Source of the DNA: Stereum hirsutum FP-91666 SS1
Taxonomy: Eukaryota; Basidiomycota; Agaricomycetes; Russulales; Stereaceae
Reading direction: 5' to 3'
Assembly (NCBI RefSeq): GCF_000264905.1
Contig: NW_006763143.1
Location: 341,711-405,710, forward strand
Length of the DNA stretch: 64,000 nt
Part shown: positions 37,397 through 50,400 of the stretch, one piece after another
How the letters are laid out: each line of letters starts with the position of its first letter
Position numbering within the stretch: the stretch's first letter is position 1
The notes under the pieces: generated by a model
Told to the model about the DNA's origin: nothing
The model's database searches: none
The model's input: the letters and a program-made list of their open reading frames with translations, nothing else
Position numbers and translations under genes: made by a program

Positions 37397-38985
37397 TCAA
37401 GCCCACCTCCTCACATCATCCGCACTCGGTCCCTCCGGGTCCTCCGAAGCCGCCAAATTGCACTGATGAAAAACCCTCAATTCATCAGGTCTAAGAGACC
37501 CAGTCACGGAATGCATGACCCCCCGGTTATGGAAGAGAACAAGATCTTTCGGGCGCCAGTCGTGTGGGTAGATAAGCTGAGAGTCGAGCGGGATGTCAGC
37601 AGGGGTAACGAAAAGAGGACGTGGGAGATGTGAAGGAGAATGAGGACGTACGTTAGGCGCAATGGCGGGTCTCTGCATTTTATACAACAAGTCGCGGACG
37701 GCTTTGAGGTCTTTGATATGTGCCCCGTCGGGGTATAGAGCGCCGTCTCTCGGTGCATCAGCAGGGAGGGGGTCGATGATAAGTTCAAGAGCGGCACATG
37801 GATGGACCTGCATCGCCAGTTCACCAGTAATCGGGTTCTTCCACAACTAAATCACAGAGCACAAAACATGAACCATAAGCTTCGTCCCCACAAGTCTCGT
37901 AAAACAAGGCACCCAAAAAAAACTCAAGAGCGAGAACTCACAAAGGGCAATACCTTAACCCTCTCTTCCTTCCACTCCGGCAACTCCTCCAACGGGACCT
38001 CCCTCCCCTCACACACAATCCCCAACCCCGTCTCATGCGCCCTAGCCGTGCTCATCCACACATACGGATACGGCGCATACCTCACTCTCCCTCTCACAGC
38101 CACACTCCTCCACTCCCTCTCCAATCCCTCGAACATGTTCTTTCCGCTGATGAAGACGGTGCTGGCGGTGGAAACGTCGAGCGTATCGGGCGTCCCGTCG
38201 TCGTAGCGGCATGTTTGAAGGATTGTGCCCGGAGACTCGCAGCCGGGGACGACGACGCCGTAGAGGGTCGTTACTTTGGGTGGGGAGAGGTCGTAGAGCG
38301 CGGCGTCGATGTGCCATCGCATGAATCGAGTCGCTCGCTTCCTCTTGTCTCCACTTTCATCGTCTCCACCATCTCCACCCCACAGCTCATCCTCCGCAAT
38401 CCTCGTCCTATGAAACGTCGTATGCGTCGGATGACTGATCCTCACCTCCTCACCTCCATCGGAAAGCCCATAAGTATGCTCAGGCGGGATGTGTCCGTTG
38501 CCGATGAGCTGGACTTGGGGGACATGCGGGATGTGTTTGACTCCGGGGTGGAGGATTATGGAGCGTGCGGCGGAGGCGGAGTCGTGGTCGTGGCCGTAGG
38601 AGACTTGGGTCGGGTCGAAGGCCTAGATATGAAAGGCAGGTTAGAAGAGGTTGGCTTTGATGGTGGTCGCTGATACCAATTCAACTCACCTGCGTCAAAA
38701 CTAACTGCTTCTCCGGCGGAAACTCACAATCTCTAAACAGCAGCAAATCATACTACCACGAACTATAGCTCAGTATCGCTCTCCCTTCCCTCCCCCTAAA
38801 GCCTGAAATCGAGATGGATGTAAGAAAAGAAAACACACCTTATACAACCCCTCCTCGATCTCCCGAAACTCATCCTCCGTCCAATCTTTCCCTGGATCGA
38901 ACCCTCTCACTTCTCTTCCAAATTCAGAAAGTTTCGATGCATCGGCGCTAGGAGGCAATGGGATCGGAAGGAATTCGATCGACAT
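37397..38985 (-). CDS. XanA-like 2-oxoglutarate/Fe(II) dioxygenase, paralogue 1, with a one-base frameshift (possible pseudogene)
   Basis: Exons 38985-38839, 38753-38690, 38622-37942, 37846-37652, 37576-37397. The protein follows the alpha-ketoglutarate-dependent xanthine dioxygenase family of fungi (XanA), which makes uric acid from xanthine. Iron ligands: HID in RWHIDAALYDL and the distal His of HNRGVMHSVTG. Exon 2 is 64 nt, against 63 nt in the adjacent paralogue: a run of five T on the coding strand (38696-38700) where four would keep LVLTQ in frame. The extra base shifts the frame just before intron 2, and no alternative splice site repairs it. All other exons remain open and conserved, so the break is recent or a sequence error. 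It also carries a 25-codon excess in exon 3 over the paralogue. Confidence 0.82.
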
Positions 38986-39789
38986 GTTTATTGGAATAAT
39001 GATCTTGAAGGTCTCGACGCCGATATGGTTGGTGTAGCAAGCTCCCTAGTCTGAGTGAATACTGTATTGGCGCCTGTTATTCTTAGAGGGCGTTTAATCG
39101 TTCAAAGAGCCCTAGCACCGACGTGGAGAGCTTAACCAAGCGGGATCGAAGACGATAGAGCCTGTATTGATAGGAAGACGACAAGGCGCTCTTTATATGT
39201 AGATCCCAGTATCAAGGTTCAAGGTCATTGTTCCGAATTAATGAGGTGCCACCGCATGAATGCTTCTAGGCGGTCATTGTTCCCAAATAGTGACCCTTCT
39301 AGTGAGCGTAGTGAGCGTTGTTGATTACGTGTAAGGCAAGCAGTGAGTATACGGGAATGTTTGGGCGTGAGATGAAATCATTGACATGGAAGGAGGGAAC
39401 GAGGAGGCTTGCTTCGCCACACTGAGTTGAGCTAATGAGTGTAAAGTTCTCACGGTTTCGAAAGACGTGTGGCACAGGACTGCAGGACTGAGCGGAAATG
39501 TTATTCTCACCGTTCGTTTCCAAGATCTTGAGAAAACTAAATGGTACACGGCGTAGTCCCAAAAGCACTCGGTAAATCACTTACATACAAGCAAAGGACG
39601 TCGCGCTTGTACGAGTACATACATCATGAATTCTCGGCCCATCCCCCCCTCCGATCACACTCCACGCAGCAAGCACAAAGGCACCACAGGACCCAGCCGA
39701 ACAGCACACCAGCAAAACTTCAAAAGATGCACCATCCCAGCCTAGCCCTCTCCTTCCGAATCTCAACGTTCAACCGTCGATGCTCAAGC
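38986..39789. other. Spacer between the tandem dioxygenase genes
   Basis: About 800 bp with no gene. A minus-strand TATA-like ATATAAAG sits at 39191-39198, roughly 210 bases from the paralogue 1 start, and could serve it. Confidence 0.5.
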
Positions 39790-41465
39790 TCAAGCCCACC
39801 TCATAACGTCCTCGTTATTCGGACCCACCGGGTCATCGGACGCCGCGAGATTGCACTGATGGAAAGCCCTGACCTGGTCCGGCTCGAATGCGCCTACGAC
39901 GGAGTGCAGCACGCCGCGGTTATGGAACAGGACGAGGTCTTTCTCGTGCCAGTCGTGGGGGTAGACGAGCTGTGGAGGTTGAATATTTGTCAGTTGGAAG
40001 TCCACATGTGTTTGACGGGTTAGGGGTGTGTGGTGGGTAGGCAGGGATGTGTGTCGTTCGCAAGGCGGTGATTGAAGAGGAGTGGAGTGGTAAGACGTAC
40101 GGGAGGTGAGATGGCTGGTCTCTGCATCTTGTAGAGCAGTTCGCGCACGGTACCTAGATCTTTGATGTGTGCGCCATCGGGGTAGAGAGCGCCTTCGCGG
40201 GATGCACCAGCGGGGAGAGGGTCAATGATGAGTTCTTGGGCGCCACATGGGTGGACTTGGAAGGAAAGCTGTTGGGTAACGGGGTTCTTCCACAGCTACA
40301 ATCCACCCATAAATCGATTTCATCAGTGGATCCCGTCGTCGCAAAGTTTCTCGAGTCGCAGCAGGAAACTCACGATAGGGAACGTCTTCACTCTCTCCTC
40401 CTCCCAAGGCGGCAACTCCTCCGGCTTCAGCTCCAGCCCCTCATTCGCGATGCCCAACCCCGTCTCCAACGCCCTCGCCGGCGCCATCCACACATACGGA
40501 TGAGGCGCATACCTGACCTTTCCTCTAACCGCCAAACTCTTCAACTCCTTCGGCAAAATCTCAAACATCGTCTTCCCACTAACGAACGCCGTCGTCCCCA
40601 GCGGAACCTCCAGCTCGTCTCCCGTCCCATCATCATACCTACAAACCTGCTTCTCACCCCTCGGGACGGTGATACCATACAGGGACGTCACCTTAGGGGG
40701 CGAGAGGTCATAGAGGGCGGCGTCGATGTGCCAGCGGTAGAAGCGCGTGAAGTGGGCTTGCTCGGAGGGCGGGATGACCGTCTTGTGGAAGGTGGTGTGG
40801 GAGGGGTGTTTCAATTTGGCGGAGGCGAGGCCTTCGTGGTCGTAGACTGTGCCGTTGCCGATGAGTTGGACTTGGGGGACGCGCGGGATGGTTTTGAGGT
40901 CGGGGTGGAGGATGGATTTCTTGGTGCTTCCGGTCTTGTTGTTACCGTGGCCGTAGTTCTCGGAGGTCGGGTCAAAGGCCTAGAGAGAAGGATTAATGGT
41001 GGTTAGAGTCCGGTAGAGCGAATGGTATAGAGGCCGTGAGGTGAAGTACGACAATTTAGTGAACTTGGAGCTCTGTCCGAGCGCAGACACTACTACGGAA
41101 TTAACGGCGTTGGCGTGTGTCCTCTCCTTGCGGCCTCGTAACGTAAGATATTTAAAGAGAAGGCAGAACGCACCTTCGTGATAGCATACTGCTGCTCCGG
41201 CGACAACTCACAGTTGCGGAACAAAAGCGCATCGTGCTATTCCAACATCACCACACCAACACCTCTCTCATCAGCGAGCACATTCAACGTAGATATATTA
41301 TTATAAAGAAGTGCATACCTTGTACAGGGCCTCCTCAATAAGCTTGAACGTCTCGGGCGTCAAATTCGCCGCATCAAGACCCCTGACCTCCCTCCCAAAG
41401 TCCGCAAACTTGGATGCATCAGCACTGGCCGGAAGTGGCAAAGGAACGAATTCAACGGAAGCCAT
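39790..41465 (-). CDS. XanA-like 2-oxoglutarate/Fe(II) dioxygenase, paralogue 2 (intact)
   Basis: Five exons (41465-41319, 41236-41174, 40979-40374, 40295-40101, 39969-39790) give 396 residues. It follows the TauD-fold xanthine dioxygenase family: 2-oxoglutarate, O2 and xanthine yield succinate, CO2 and uric acid in the cytosol, an alternative to xanthine dehydrogenase. Iron ligands H154 and D156 (RWHIDAALYDL) and probably H359 (HNRGVLHSVVG). Conserved blocks include KHPSHTTFHKTVIP, YDDGTGDELEVPLGTTAF and MQRPAISPP. The product fits the family length. The start used is MASVEFVPLPL, which matches paralogue 1. An in-frame ATG at 41588 would add 41 residues resembling a mitochondrial leader. Substrate assignment is by family. 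Confidence 0.88.
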
Positions 41466-43325
41466 AGATGCGTATGAGCGTCGTTTCAAGGTCGAACGCA
41501 AGTGAAGAAGGAGTGGTGAGGGTAGAGAGGAGGTCGGGCGAGGTCGAGTGGAGATACGATATGTCTGCGCAAGAGATAACCGGTGCATGTTTTCCGCGAG
41601 GTGTCGACTTTAAATGTTCTGGCTACGGAAGCTTCGAGTAGTATGGATGTGTCGTATGGACAGCTGTCGAACGCGTGCGGACGTCCGCAAGTTGGACTCG
41701 GCGGTCGAGACGTGGGGGAGAGCTCTGGGTCAAGACCGGATCTACGTGTATCATCGCTGTGGCGCTCGCACAGCTCCACAGTGGCGTCGAGTAACAAGGC
41801 TCATCCTGCTGCGACTTGAAAAAAGAACTGGTTTGAGTGAAAATATGAGTTACAACCGTCGAGCAATAAAAGCATGAGAGGATGTGGCCCAGGTTTTCGT
41901 CGTTGGTTGCACTTTAGAAGATGGTGCCACATCGTTAGAATAGTCGGCCCACGGCCTCGAGGCCGCGGCGACGCTTTTCTGCGGGGAACTGTCCTTGACT
42001 GTCTTTGCACACGAACGTCATTCCTACAGACAAGTGCTTTCTCTGACCGCTCATCTATTCACCATTGGCAGGAGGCAGGAACGTTTAATGTTTAACGCTC
42101 ATCAGACTAAGGTTAAGTACATCACGAACTTGGGCGGCACTACCTCAGGCCTCACTCTCGACCGTACTAGGAATGAATCATGTCGTAGACTGCGAGCCCA
42201 ATATCTTGTCTTGACTGTGATTTTCTCAACAAATACTAGCATTCATACCATGGACTCTCCATTAGGCCCTCGATTCGAAACTGCCTTTGCAATTCAATAC
42301 AAGTTTTGCCACCACACCCAAACCTTTGCTGTAATTTTATACGAAGAACTGAATCGACAAGTATAGGCCCAGCCAACTTAGAGGTCACTACTCCGTCTCG
42401 CACGGGCCTTTGTGCGTATGTGTAGGTACGTTTCGTTCCATGTGTGGTGCTAGCGACTAATTCCCTTCGTGTTTCAATCCTTATATGTACTACTTGTCTC
42501 AGACGAGCTTTTTATACGATCCATTCAAGGGCAACCTCATGACTCCGAATCGCTTGCATGATACAGTCAAACGATATCCCCGTCGGTCGTCGTCTCTCAG
42601 GCGGTGGGGTATCCACGCTCTATTCATTTAGTAAGAGTCCTCGTAGCGACTGGACTATGAAATCTGCTGACTCAGACCGTCGTAGAATGATGATTTTAGA
42701 CCTTTATCATTATGCATACAATTTGCGCAGGAGGCTGTAGGTGATCGTTCCGCGTGCTATGAACGGGAGATGGAGTGGAAGTGGACCGCAGCGTGCTGCG
42801 ACTAAGCTTGTCCCATCCCTTTCTATTAAACTCCGAGTCAAGCTATCCCCATCATTGTAGTCGGACGCCCAACAGGCCTCTTTTAGGAGCTCGCTTACTC
42901 ACGGTCAACCAGCCTGCGAGTATCAACGTAGAGGTTATTACGCTCCTTCGATGGTTGTCGCTATCTCCTTGACATTCTGTCCTGTCATCCCGCGTCCTTG
43001 AACGTTTGAGCCTCCAGGCAACGCGCTCCTTGGTTCGGCCAGCGTGGCGTCCTGCGCGCCTCCGTGATATCTTTGATTGTCCCGATGCTCCAGCGACCGT
43101 ACCATTCCACTGCGCTAGAATCTTGTTTTTCTCGTACGTGGGTCCATTGCCGGACTTCCCGATGGTGCAATCTGCGGATGCAATCCTCTTGACACCGCCT
43201 TGTACGCCGATGAAGACGATGTACGCGTAATGCTTCGAAGCTGCATCCAGTTCTGTCCATGGTACAAAAGGACTGAAGTCGTCGAATAGTGCGCTGTTAG
43301 TTATAAGTTGTAACGGTTAGTCGTA
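41466..43325. other. Gene-free stretch between a dioxygenase and a GMC gene
   Basis: Divergent promoter region for both neighbours. Short frames only; nothing recognisable seen on either strand. Confidence 0.45.
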
Positions 43326-45974
43326 ATGCGTTTGTTACTCTCTTTACTCTACGCCGCTTCTGCACTGTGTGGTGCCTACGCTGCAATCTATACGGACCCT
43401 TCTCAATTACCCGACAGACAGTACGACTATGTTGTCGTTGGTGGTACGCACGCTTCTTTTCTACATTATCCTCCCTAACACTCACTCTTCTTTCATCTGT
43501 TTCAGCTGGTCCTGGCGGGAGTGTCGTGGCCCGAAGACTCGCAGAGAATTCTACCGCAAACGTGCTGATCATCGAGGCTGGTGGGCTGTGGGTCTTTGTC
43601 TCTGTGTATTGCTTTCATTCTGAGCGTTAAACTGAAACGGAGACGGATTTTCTTGTGATGCAGCCCTGACGATATCGAAGACATTGCCATACCATACCTC
43701 GGTTTGACCCTAGGGGCACCTAGGCCTTGGAACTGGTACGACCCTCGTTTCCCGAATGATCACTTTTCTTACTGTTAATCCACCGCTCGACCTTCTAGGA
43801 ACTATACAACCGCCGCACAAACAGGTCTGTTCTTTCTTGAAGGATGAGGACCTCATGGGCAGACATCTGACTTAACTGTTGTGCCCTTTGTAGGCCTCAA
43901 CGGTCGCAGCGTCGTCTACCCTCGTGGGAAAATCCTTGGTGGCTCTTCCTGTATCAACGGCATCGTTTGGACAAGAGGGTCGAAGGATGATTTTGATCGC
44001 TTCGCGCGGGTTACTGGGGACGACGGCTGGTCGTGGGATTCTCTTCAGCCTTATATGTTGGGGGTAGGTCACGTCATTATCCTATTGATGTCGCCTCTGG
44101 AGGTCGCTGAACCGATATTGAAGGTCGAGCAACTCGTCCCCACCTCTGATGGGAGGGACACCGATGGCGAACTTGTGGCTTCCATTCACGGAACGAGTGG
44201 TTTGGTTGGTATTAGCAGTCAAAATGTCCTTACGGATATCGACGGTAGAGTGATAAACACCACTTCAGAACTGAGCGAGTTCCCTTTCAATGAGGACATG
44301 AATTCGGGAAACACCATTGGCATTGGTGAGTACTTCTGCACACAATGCCTCTTTCCTCGCATGTAATCAAGACCATTGACTGATCCATAACCGATTGCGC
44401 GATAGGTTGGGGCCAGTACGCTATCCGAAATGGCTCGAGACAGGATGCGGCAAACACTTACCTCGAGCCCGCATCGAACTGGGATAACCTTGATGTGTTG
44501 ATCAATACGCAGGTCATAAAGGTTTTACAGACGGGTGAGGAGGACGGGGTTCCGATCATCAATGGTGTTCAGTTTGCGCCGAATTCTAGCAGTGAGTACT
44601 GTGTCGGTGTCAAAACGAGAAGACTTATTCTGATATATCACTTGGGGTGTTGAAGGTTCTGTTTACACGGTCAATGCGACGAAGGAGGTCATCCTCTCTG
44701 GTGCGTTCAATGCTGGTGTCTGGAAACGAGAGGTGGTCTAATCTCGTTCACGGTATATAGCCGGTTCCATCAACAGTCCCCAGCTCCTCCTCCTCTCCGG
44801 CATTGGTCCCACCGCCGAACTCTCCTCTCTCAATATCTCCACCGTAGTCGATCTCCCCTACGTTGGCTCCAACTTCCAAGACCACGTCCTACTCGTCAAC
44901 AGCTGGGAAGTCAACTCCAACTTCACCTGGGATGACATCAATCGAAACACTACGCTCTACGCCGAAAAACAAGAGGAATGGGAGAATTCCAGGAAAGGCA
45001 CTTTCACGGCGGCAGAGTCGTTACAGATTGGATGGCTGAGACTCCCGGAGAACGATACTATTTTTGAGACGGTGCAGGATCCAAGTGCGGGGAGTACGAG
45101 TGGGCATTACGAGTTTGTTTTCGTGGTGAGTTGTACATAGGCGATACTGCGATGTATATGACAAGTGGCTGAAACGAGGATCCTTCGACAGGACAATTTC
45201 GTCGGCACTACGCCCTCCACGGGGCGCTTCTTGAGCATCACCACGAACCTGGTCACGCCCACTTCTCGTACGCCAAATCTATCATTCATCGTCGTCAGAT
45301 ATTGGGCTGAATCACTTTGTCTATGCAGGTGGTTCCGTGACAATAAATTCTTCGAGCCCTTGGGATCCCCCAGTCATCGATCCTGTGAGCGATGCTAGCC
45401 ACTTCTACCCAGCATTTCTGCTCCATTACTCATGTCACTTACTGCAACTAGGCTTTCTTAAACTCCGACTTCGACATCCATACCATCGTCGAATCCATCA
45501 AAGCCGCTCGTCGCTACCTCGCTTCTCCGTCCTTTAGCGACTACATCATTGGTCGGTTACCCCCGGCCCTCCACTCCAAAACTCCCTTGACTTACATGCC
45601 CACTCACTTATTCACAGACACAGCTATTCCTGCGAATGCCACCACAGACGACGAGCTTGCACAATTCGCTCGCAATAACGCAGGAACCGTCTACCACCCC
45701 ACCAGCAGCACGTCTATGTCCGCATGGAACGACACGACCAGCGGTGTCGTAAATCCTGATCTGACCGTCAAGGGGACGAAGGGGTTGCGAGTCGTGGATG
45801 CTGGTGTTCTGGTGAGTTTCATCTTTTTCGTCGCTTGAGGCAGAGACAGCTGATCGGGTTTCGTCGGTTTATGTGTGAATGCAGCCGTATGTACCGGCGG
45901 CACATACACAAGCTTCGGTATATATTATTGCTGAGAGGGCAGCGGACCTCATCAAGGCTGCGGCGAGGGCATGA
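43326..45974 (+). CDS. Secreted GMC oxidoreductase (aryl-alcohol oxidase-like), paralogue 2
   Basis: Fourteen exons (43326-43443, 43506-43587, 43664-43735, 43799-43824, 43894-44063, 44124-44325, 44406-44591, 44656-44700, 44761-45125, 45192-45267, 45329-45384, 45452-45551, 45618-45811, 45885-45974) give 593 residues, each exon equal in length to its counterpart in the minus-strand paralogue at 29593-32254. Signal peptide 1-19; FAD motif VVVGAGPGGS; GGSSCIN; second signature AGSINSPQ; catalytic H526 (YHPTSS) and H571 (PAAHTQA). Same likely role: oxidation of alcohols or sugars outside the cell with H2O2 release. Introns differ in sequence and size between the copies, so the duplication is not very recent. 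Confidence 0.94.
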
Positions 45975-46645
45975 ACTTTATCGTTTTGATATGTGTCTAG
46001 TTTAACATAAATGGATTAATAGGTAACTGTTTCGTAGTGGTGTCTACTATCCGAGTCAGCTCTTTACATTTTAGCTTGTTATAATCGATGATCCTGAAAC
46101 TCAAGATTGAGGAAAGGTGCCGTGTGGTGCTTTCGGGCATACACGCCGTTCAGCAACCATCAGAAACCTTCAGAAAACCAGAAGCCTTCTATGGATACCT
46201 AGGGATACTCTCACAGGTCCACCCAAGGTCCACCGTCAGAATGCCAATCCGTTGGCTTAAGTATAGAATTGCGCAAGTACGGGACATGATAAGGGAATTA
46301 TCCAACAGAAATCGACCCTTTGAGTAGTTATGCCCATGTCCAAAGTATGGAACTGTTCTGTCCATGGCGGCTGCAGTTCGGAGAACGGGCCACACCAGTG
46401 GCACCGTTTGTGCTGACTGTTCTCACGACTGTCACGTGCAGGGACACAAAACGCGTCGGTCGCGTCGCGTCTGCGTGTCCTTGCTCTCCTCCATCATCTT
46501 CTCCGCCCTTCCGTATACGCCATAGGCAAAATCTAGTCTTGGTTATCATCTCATTACCTGATACGGTCTTTTGATTGTTCTGTAACTTTCAACGGGCACA
46601 TCATCTATCCATACACTCGCCAATATCAGTACCACCACCGATACC
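45975..46645. other. Intergenic
   Basis: 3' flank of the GMC gene and promoter of the centrin gene. No coding signal seen. Confidence 0.5.
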
Positions 46646-47446
46646 ATGTACTCGTCTTCCGCCGCCACCAAAGCCAAACGGCGCACGCACACTCGGCCAG
46701 AGCTCTCTGAGGAGCAAAAGCAAGAGATCAAAGAGGCCTTCGAACTCTTTGATACGGACAAGGACGGATGTGTGGACTACCACGAGTTGAAGGTGGCTAT
46801 GCGGGCACTGGGGTTCGATTTGAAGAAGGCGGAGGTGTTGAAGATACTGAAGGACCATGATAAGACCGGGCATGGGTTGATGGAATTTGAGGATTTTGCC
46901 AAGATCAGTGAGTGTGGTTTTATGTGTTGTCGTTCTTCGTTGTCGTAGGCTGGCGGGTGAGCCATAGGGACATCTGCAGGAGGGTCAATTTACGTGTTTT
47001 GTTCGAGAGTTAGTGCTCTCATTTTATACTTCTACTGACGACGGTTTCAATATACCTATACAATAGTGAACGACCGCATTCTGGCGCGTGACCCGATGGA
47101 AGAAATCAGACGCGCTTTCCAGCTTTTCGACGATGACAACACTGGCAAGATAACGCTCCGCAACCTTCGACGTGTGGCGAAAGAAATCGGCGACCGATTG
47201 GAGGACGACGAGTTGTACGTGGATCCGATCCTTTTCTTTTTCAATGTTTCTCTGTTGGCCTTAAGGTCGTCCTCGACGGCCTTGCGGACATTGTGATTGT
47301 GGCAGCCCATCTCCTTCTGAGAACGAGCGCTGATGCATGTGCATCGACTTTTCTGCAGACAAGCCATGATAGACGAGTTCGACCTTGACCAAGATGGCGA
47401 GATCAACGAACAGGAGTTCTTTGCAATCATGACAGACGACGCGTAA
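46646..47446 (+). CDS. CDC31: Centrin / Cdc31, EF-hand calcium-binding protein
   Basis: Three exons (46646-46907, 47067-47214, 47359-47446) give 165 residues, the normal centrin length. It binds calcium at the spindle pole body and nuclear-pore mRNA export complexes and is needed for pole-body duplication. Four EF-hands: [36 protein letters not shown] and [12 protein letters not shown]. The short basic N-terminus ([10 protein letters not shown]) before [18 protein letters not shown] is characteristic of centrins rather than calmodulin. No membrane segment. Intron 1 is 159 nt and intron 2 144 nt. Confidence 0.94.
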
Positions 47447-50400
47447 AATCCACATTTCTTCATTTTCTCTCTGCACCTGTCTTTTGGCTATCTTGACTCT
47501 TGCATTGCAGTCGCTCTGCACAAGATGTACAGCCCTCCATCATCTATCGTACATCTCACCTTTCTTCGTTCTTGCATTACCACCGTCTGTCCTAAATTAT
47601 TCGACATGCTTTCGCCAGCGTACCAGCTATCGGGAAGGCAAGAACGATACTACCACCTTTCATTTCGACTTTCGACCTCTTGATTCCCCTTTTGCCTTGT
47701 TTTTCGTTCCACTATCACTTCTGTGTCTTGGCTATCTTAGCTTCGTATGTTTGTATATCAGGTTCAGAATTGTAAACCATCGGTCACGTCGCGTCTCCGC
47801 CGTGCGTCTCTTCCTCGTTCAACGTCGCGTTCACCGACAAACCGACAAATCCCCGGCGCGCACTCACAAATGGGCACCTCCTAGCGCCCGAGGACCTAAC
47901 GAGGGCGCTCTTGCTACGGCGCTACTTTGGAAATTCATCATTCATTTCACTGGAGCGGTGTATGTATTAGGGTTGTCTCGACCAATCTGTTCATCGGAGT
48001 GGCGACCTATGGTTGTTCGCGCCTTCCTGCAGTCAGTCATATTCATCTAACCAAAAATCTTTTTCGACGTACTCATCATTCAAGTCCATTCTCCGCAGTT
48101 ATCATTGAGCAGCCTAGGCCCGTGGGTTGAACTTGCCACTGTATCGTTTAACGAGCCTATACGAACTGTGTCTACCAGAGGTCCAGGGGTATCGAAGCAC
48201 CCGATCCCACTGGGGCTAGGCGTCAATCATGGTACGGAGAGACCGATCCTTCCATTCCTATGGATATTGCAATACGCGTTTGCTCATGCTAATGCCCTGG
48301 TTCCACAAAGTTCACTTCACCGTTCCGTCGAGAAGACAGGCCATCTAGAACTATTCCAGGAATTGGACCATACGTGGACCATCTGGATGATCTTCAATTC
48401 GACCGTGCCCGTCGTCCTGGTTGGAGAGTCGCATTAAGGTTTCTTCAACCAATGGTCGCTACTTCTACGGTAAGTGGTAAGACAAACGGCCCCGAGAGAG
48501 TGACCTCAAAAAAGTGAGTCACCCTGTGTGATTCGTAGGGATAATTTCGCCCTCGTTCTCGTCGTCGTCAATCAAAACGCTTGGTGCTACTGCCACGGTC
48601 GGTCTCAAGTGAGTTGAGAGTGTAGAGCAACGATTGGCCACGTTGAAGAACGATGGTGCTCGTCACGGCTTGGCTGTACACCTGCACTCGAGATCGCGGA
48701 CCGGTCTTGATGTTCATTCGACCTAAGTCGCTCCATCGTCCGCTCATCTGCTTGTTTATCCTATTTTTATCCTAGCATGTGCTGGGGTCTGCTAAAACGT
48801 TGTTTTCAGCTTACGTCGACTGAAAGTCCTCGAGGATCCGGCCGCACCAATTACCACTCACATTGGGTCCGACGTGCAGTGTCTACGGCCTTCCGCACCT
48901 GTAACGTTATTTATTCCTTCGAGTCACAGTTCCTCATGCGGTCAGTCGTACCCGCCTGTTCCATTTGCGGCTCGTTACTCAGTCCCGAACCTCTGTCCTA
49001 GAAAGGCCCATGACCGTTTCGGAAAGTCGAGGGATCTGCCCAAATCCTTTTTCAGAAAGCGGAAGTCAGTGGTGAGAGCGGTCTTTTATCGAAAAGTCCA
49101 CTATGGCCAATAGCGCCCAGCGGTATTGTCTCGCCGCTCGATTTTCGGGAAAAAGGCGAAACACGTACGGAGGCACGAATTGCCACACTTTTCCGTCCCT
49201 TCTCTGGGCATGGCGGATATGACCATTCACCTTCTTGTGGTACCCATGAGTGCTGTTCTTGGGAGGTACGCCGTGAATACTTGACGAGGTGAGGATTGTT
49301 TTCATCGAATCACCTCTCCAGATAACTGATAGTAACGCAATGTATACTGTGTGCGCCATAGGCCATGACCTCCAGTGCAGCGGTCTCGACGCTGCGTGCG
49401 ACCGACCTCGGGACGTCTAACTAGGTTTCAGGCTCTTTTTTTAGACGGCCTCAGTCCCTTCTCTAGTCACGATCTTCCGCTGGAAGCCTTCAGGATTGTC
49501 GAACACGAATGAAGATCCTGCTTTTTGTTGAAACATTGTAGGTGGTATTGAGGATCGTGTGTGACCAGTAATAGAGTCGTAAATTGTTGTTACCGTCTAT
49601 GCTCACCCAATGTGAGTTTTCCGGTATTTCCCGATCTCGGGTTTGCCACGATCACTAATGGAGCAAGTTCTTCTTACAGCTATCATCTTGGCGCAGGCGC
49701 CCATTCTATATTGCAAAGGCTAAATGTGTTTCAATGGATGGAAGGAACGGTGTGGTGCCAGCAAAACCATTCGTTCGTTCTCAAGCTGCCTTCCACCGTT
49801 CTGACCGTCTGCTCTGACTCGTACCAGATCCACCGTTGTCGCGCCTGAAACCCCATGCCTTCGCACCATTGCGATCGATAGAGCACTCGTCCAGCCTGCG
49901 AGTCGTATTGCATCGATGTATTTGACCATATGGGTGCAGAATTACTGATCACGACGTGACGGAAGTTGCTCTTCGATTTCCTCACTGACAGGGATTTCAC
50001 ATTCCGCCTCCCGCCATAGCGTAATTTTGTATCCCGTTTTGGTATTGCGGCTTGCCAGGCGATGTTCGGAGCTGTATGTAATCCCTGCATTTTAGTTCGG
50101 AAGACAGTTTACAACTCATTGCAGCGTTTCTTCTCTTCTAGACGGGCGGAGTATCGACGGACTGATCGCGATAGATCTTCTGACTAGCGCAGCCCCGATG
50201 AAGCAGCTCCTTCCCAGAAATCTTCATGACGGCGGATCGACGAACATTGTGTCGCCCACAGTCTCATTCCTAGTTGACTGCATCCGTCGACCTCCAGTGA
50301 TCGGTGTGATGGGCATTGCCGCTTCAAGTATACGAGTACAGGTGGGCGTTATACGTTGGTATGGAGTGCTATGTCGCTGCCTCTCATTATGATGGCTAGC

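Noticed and set aside
47484..48050. 188-residue plus-strand frame after centrin
   Set aside because: Amino-acid composition is untypical and no domain or splice site supports it; likely chance frame in 3' flanking DNA.
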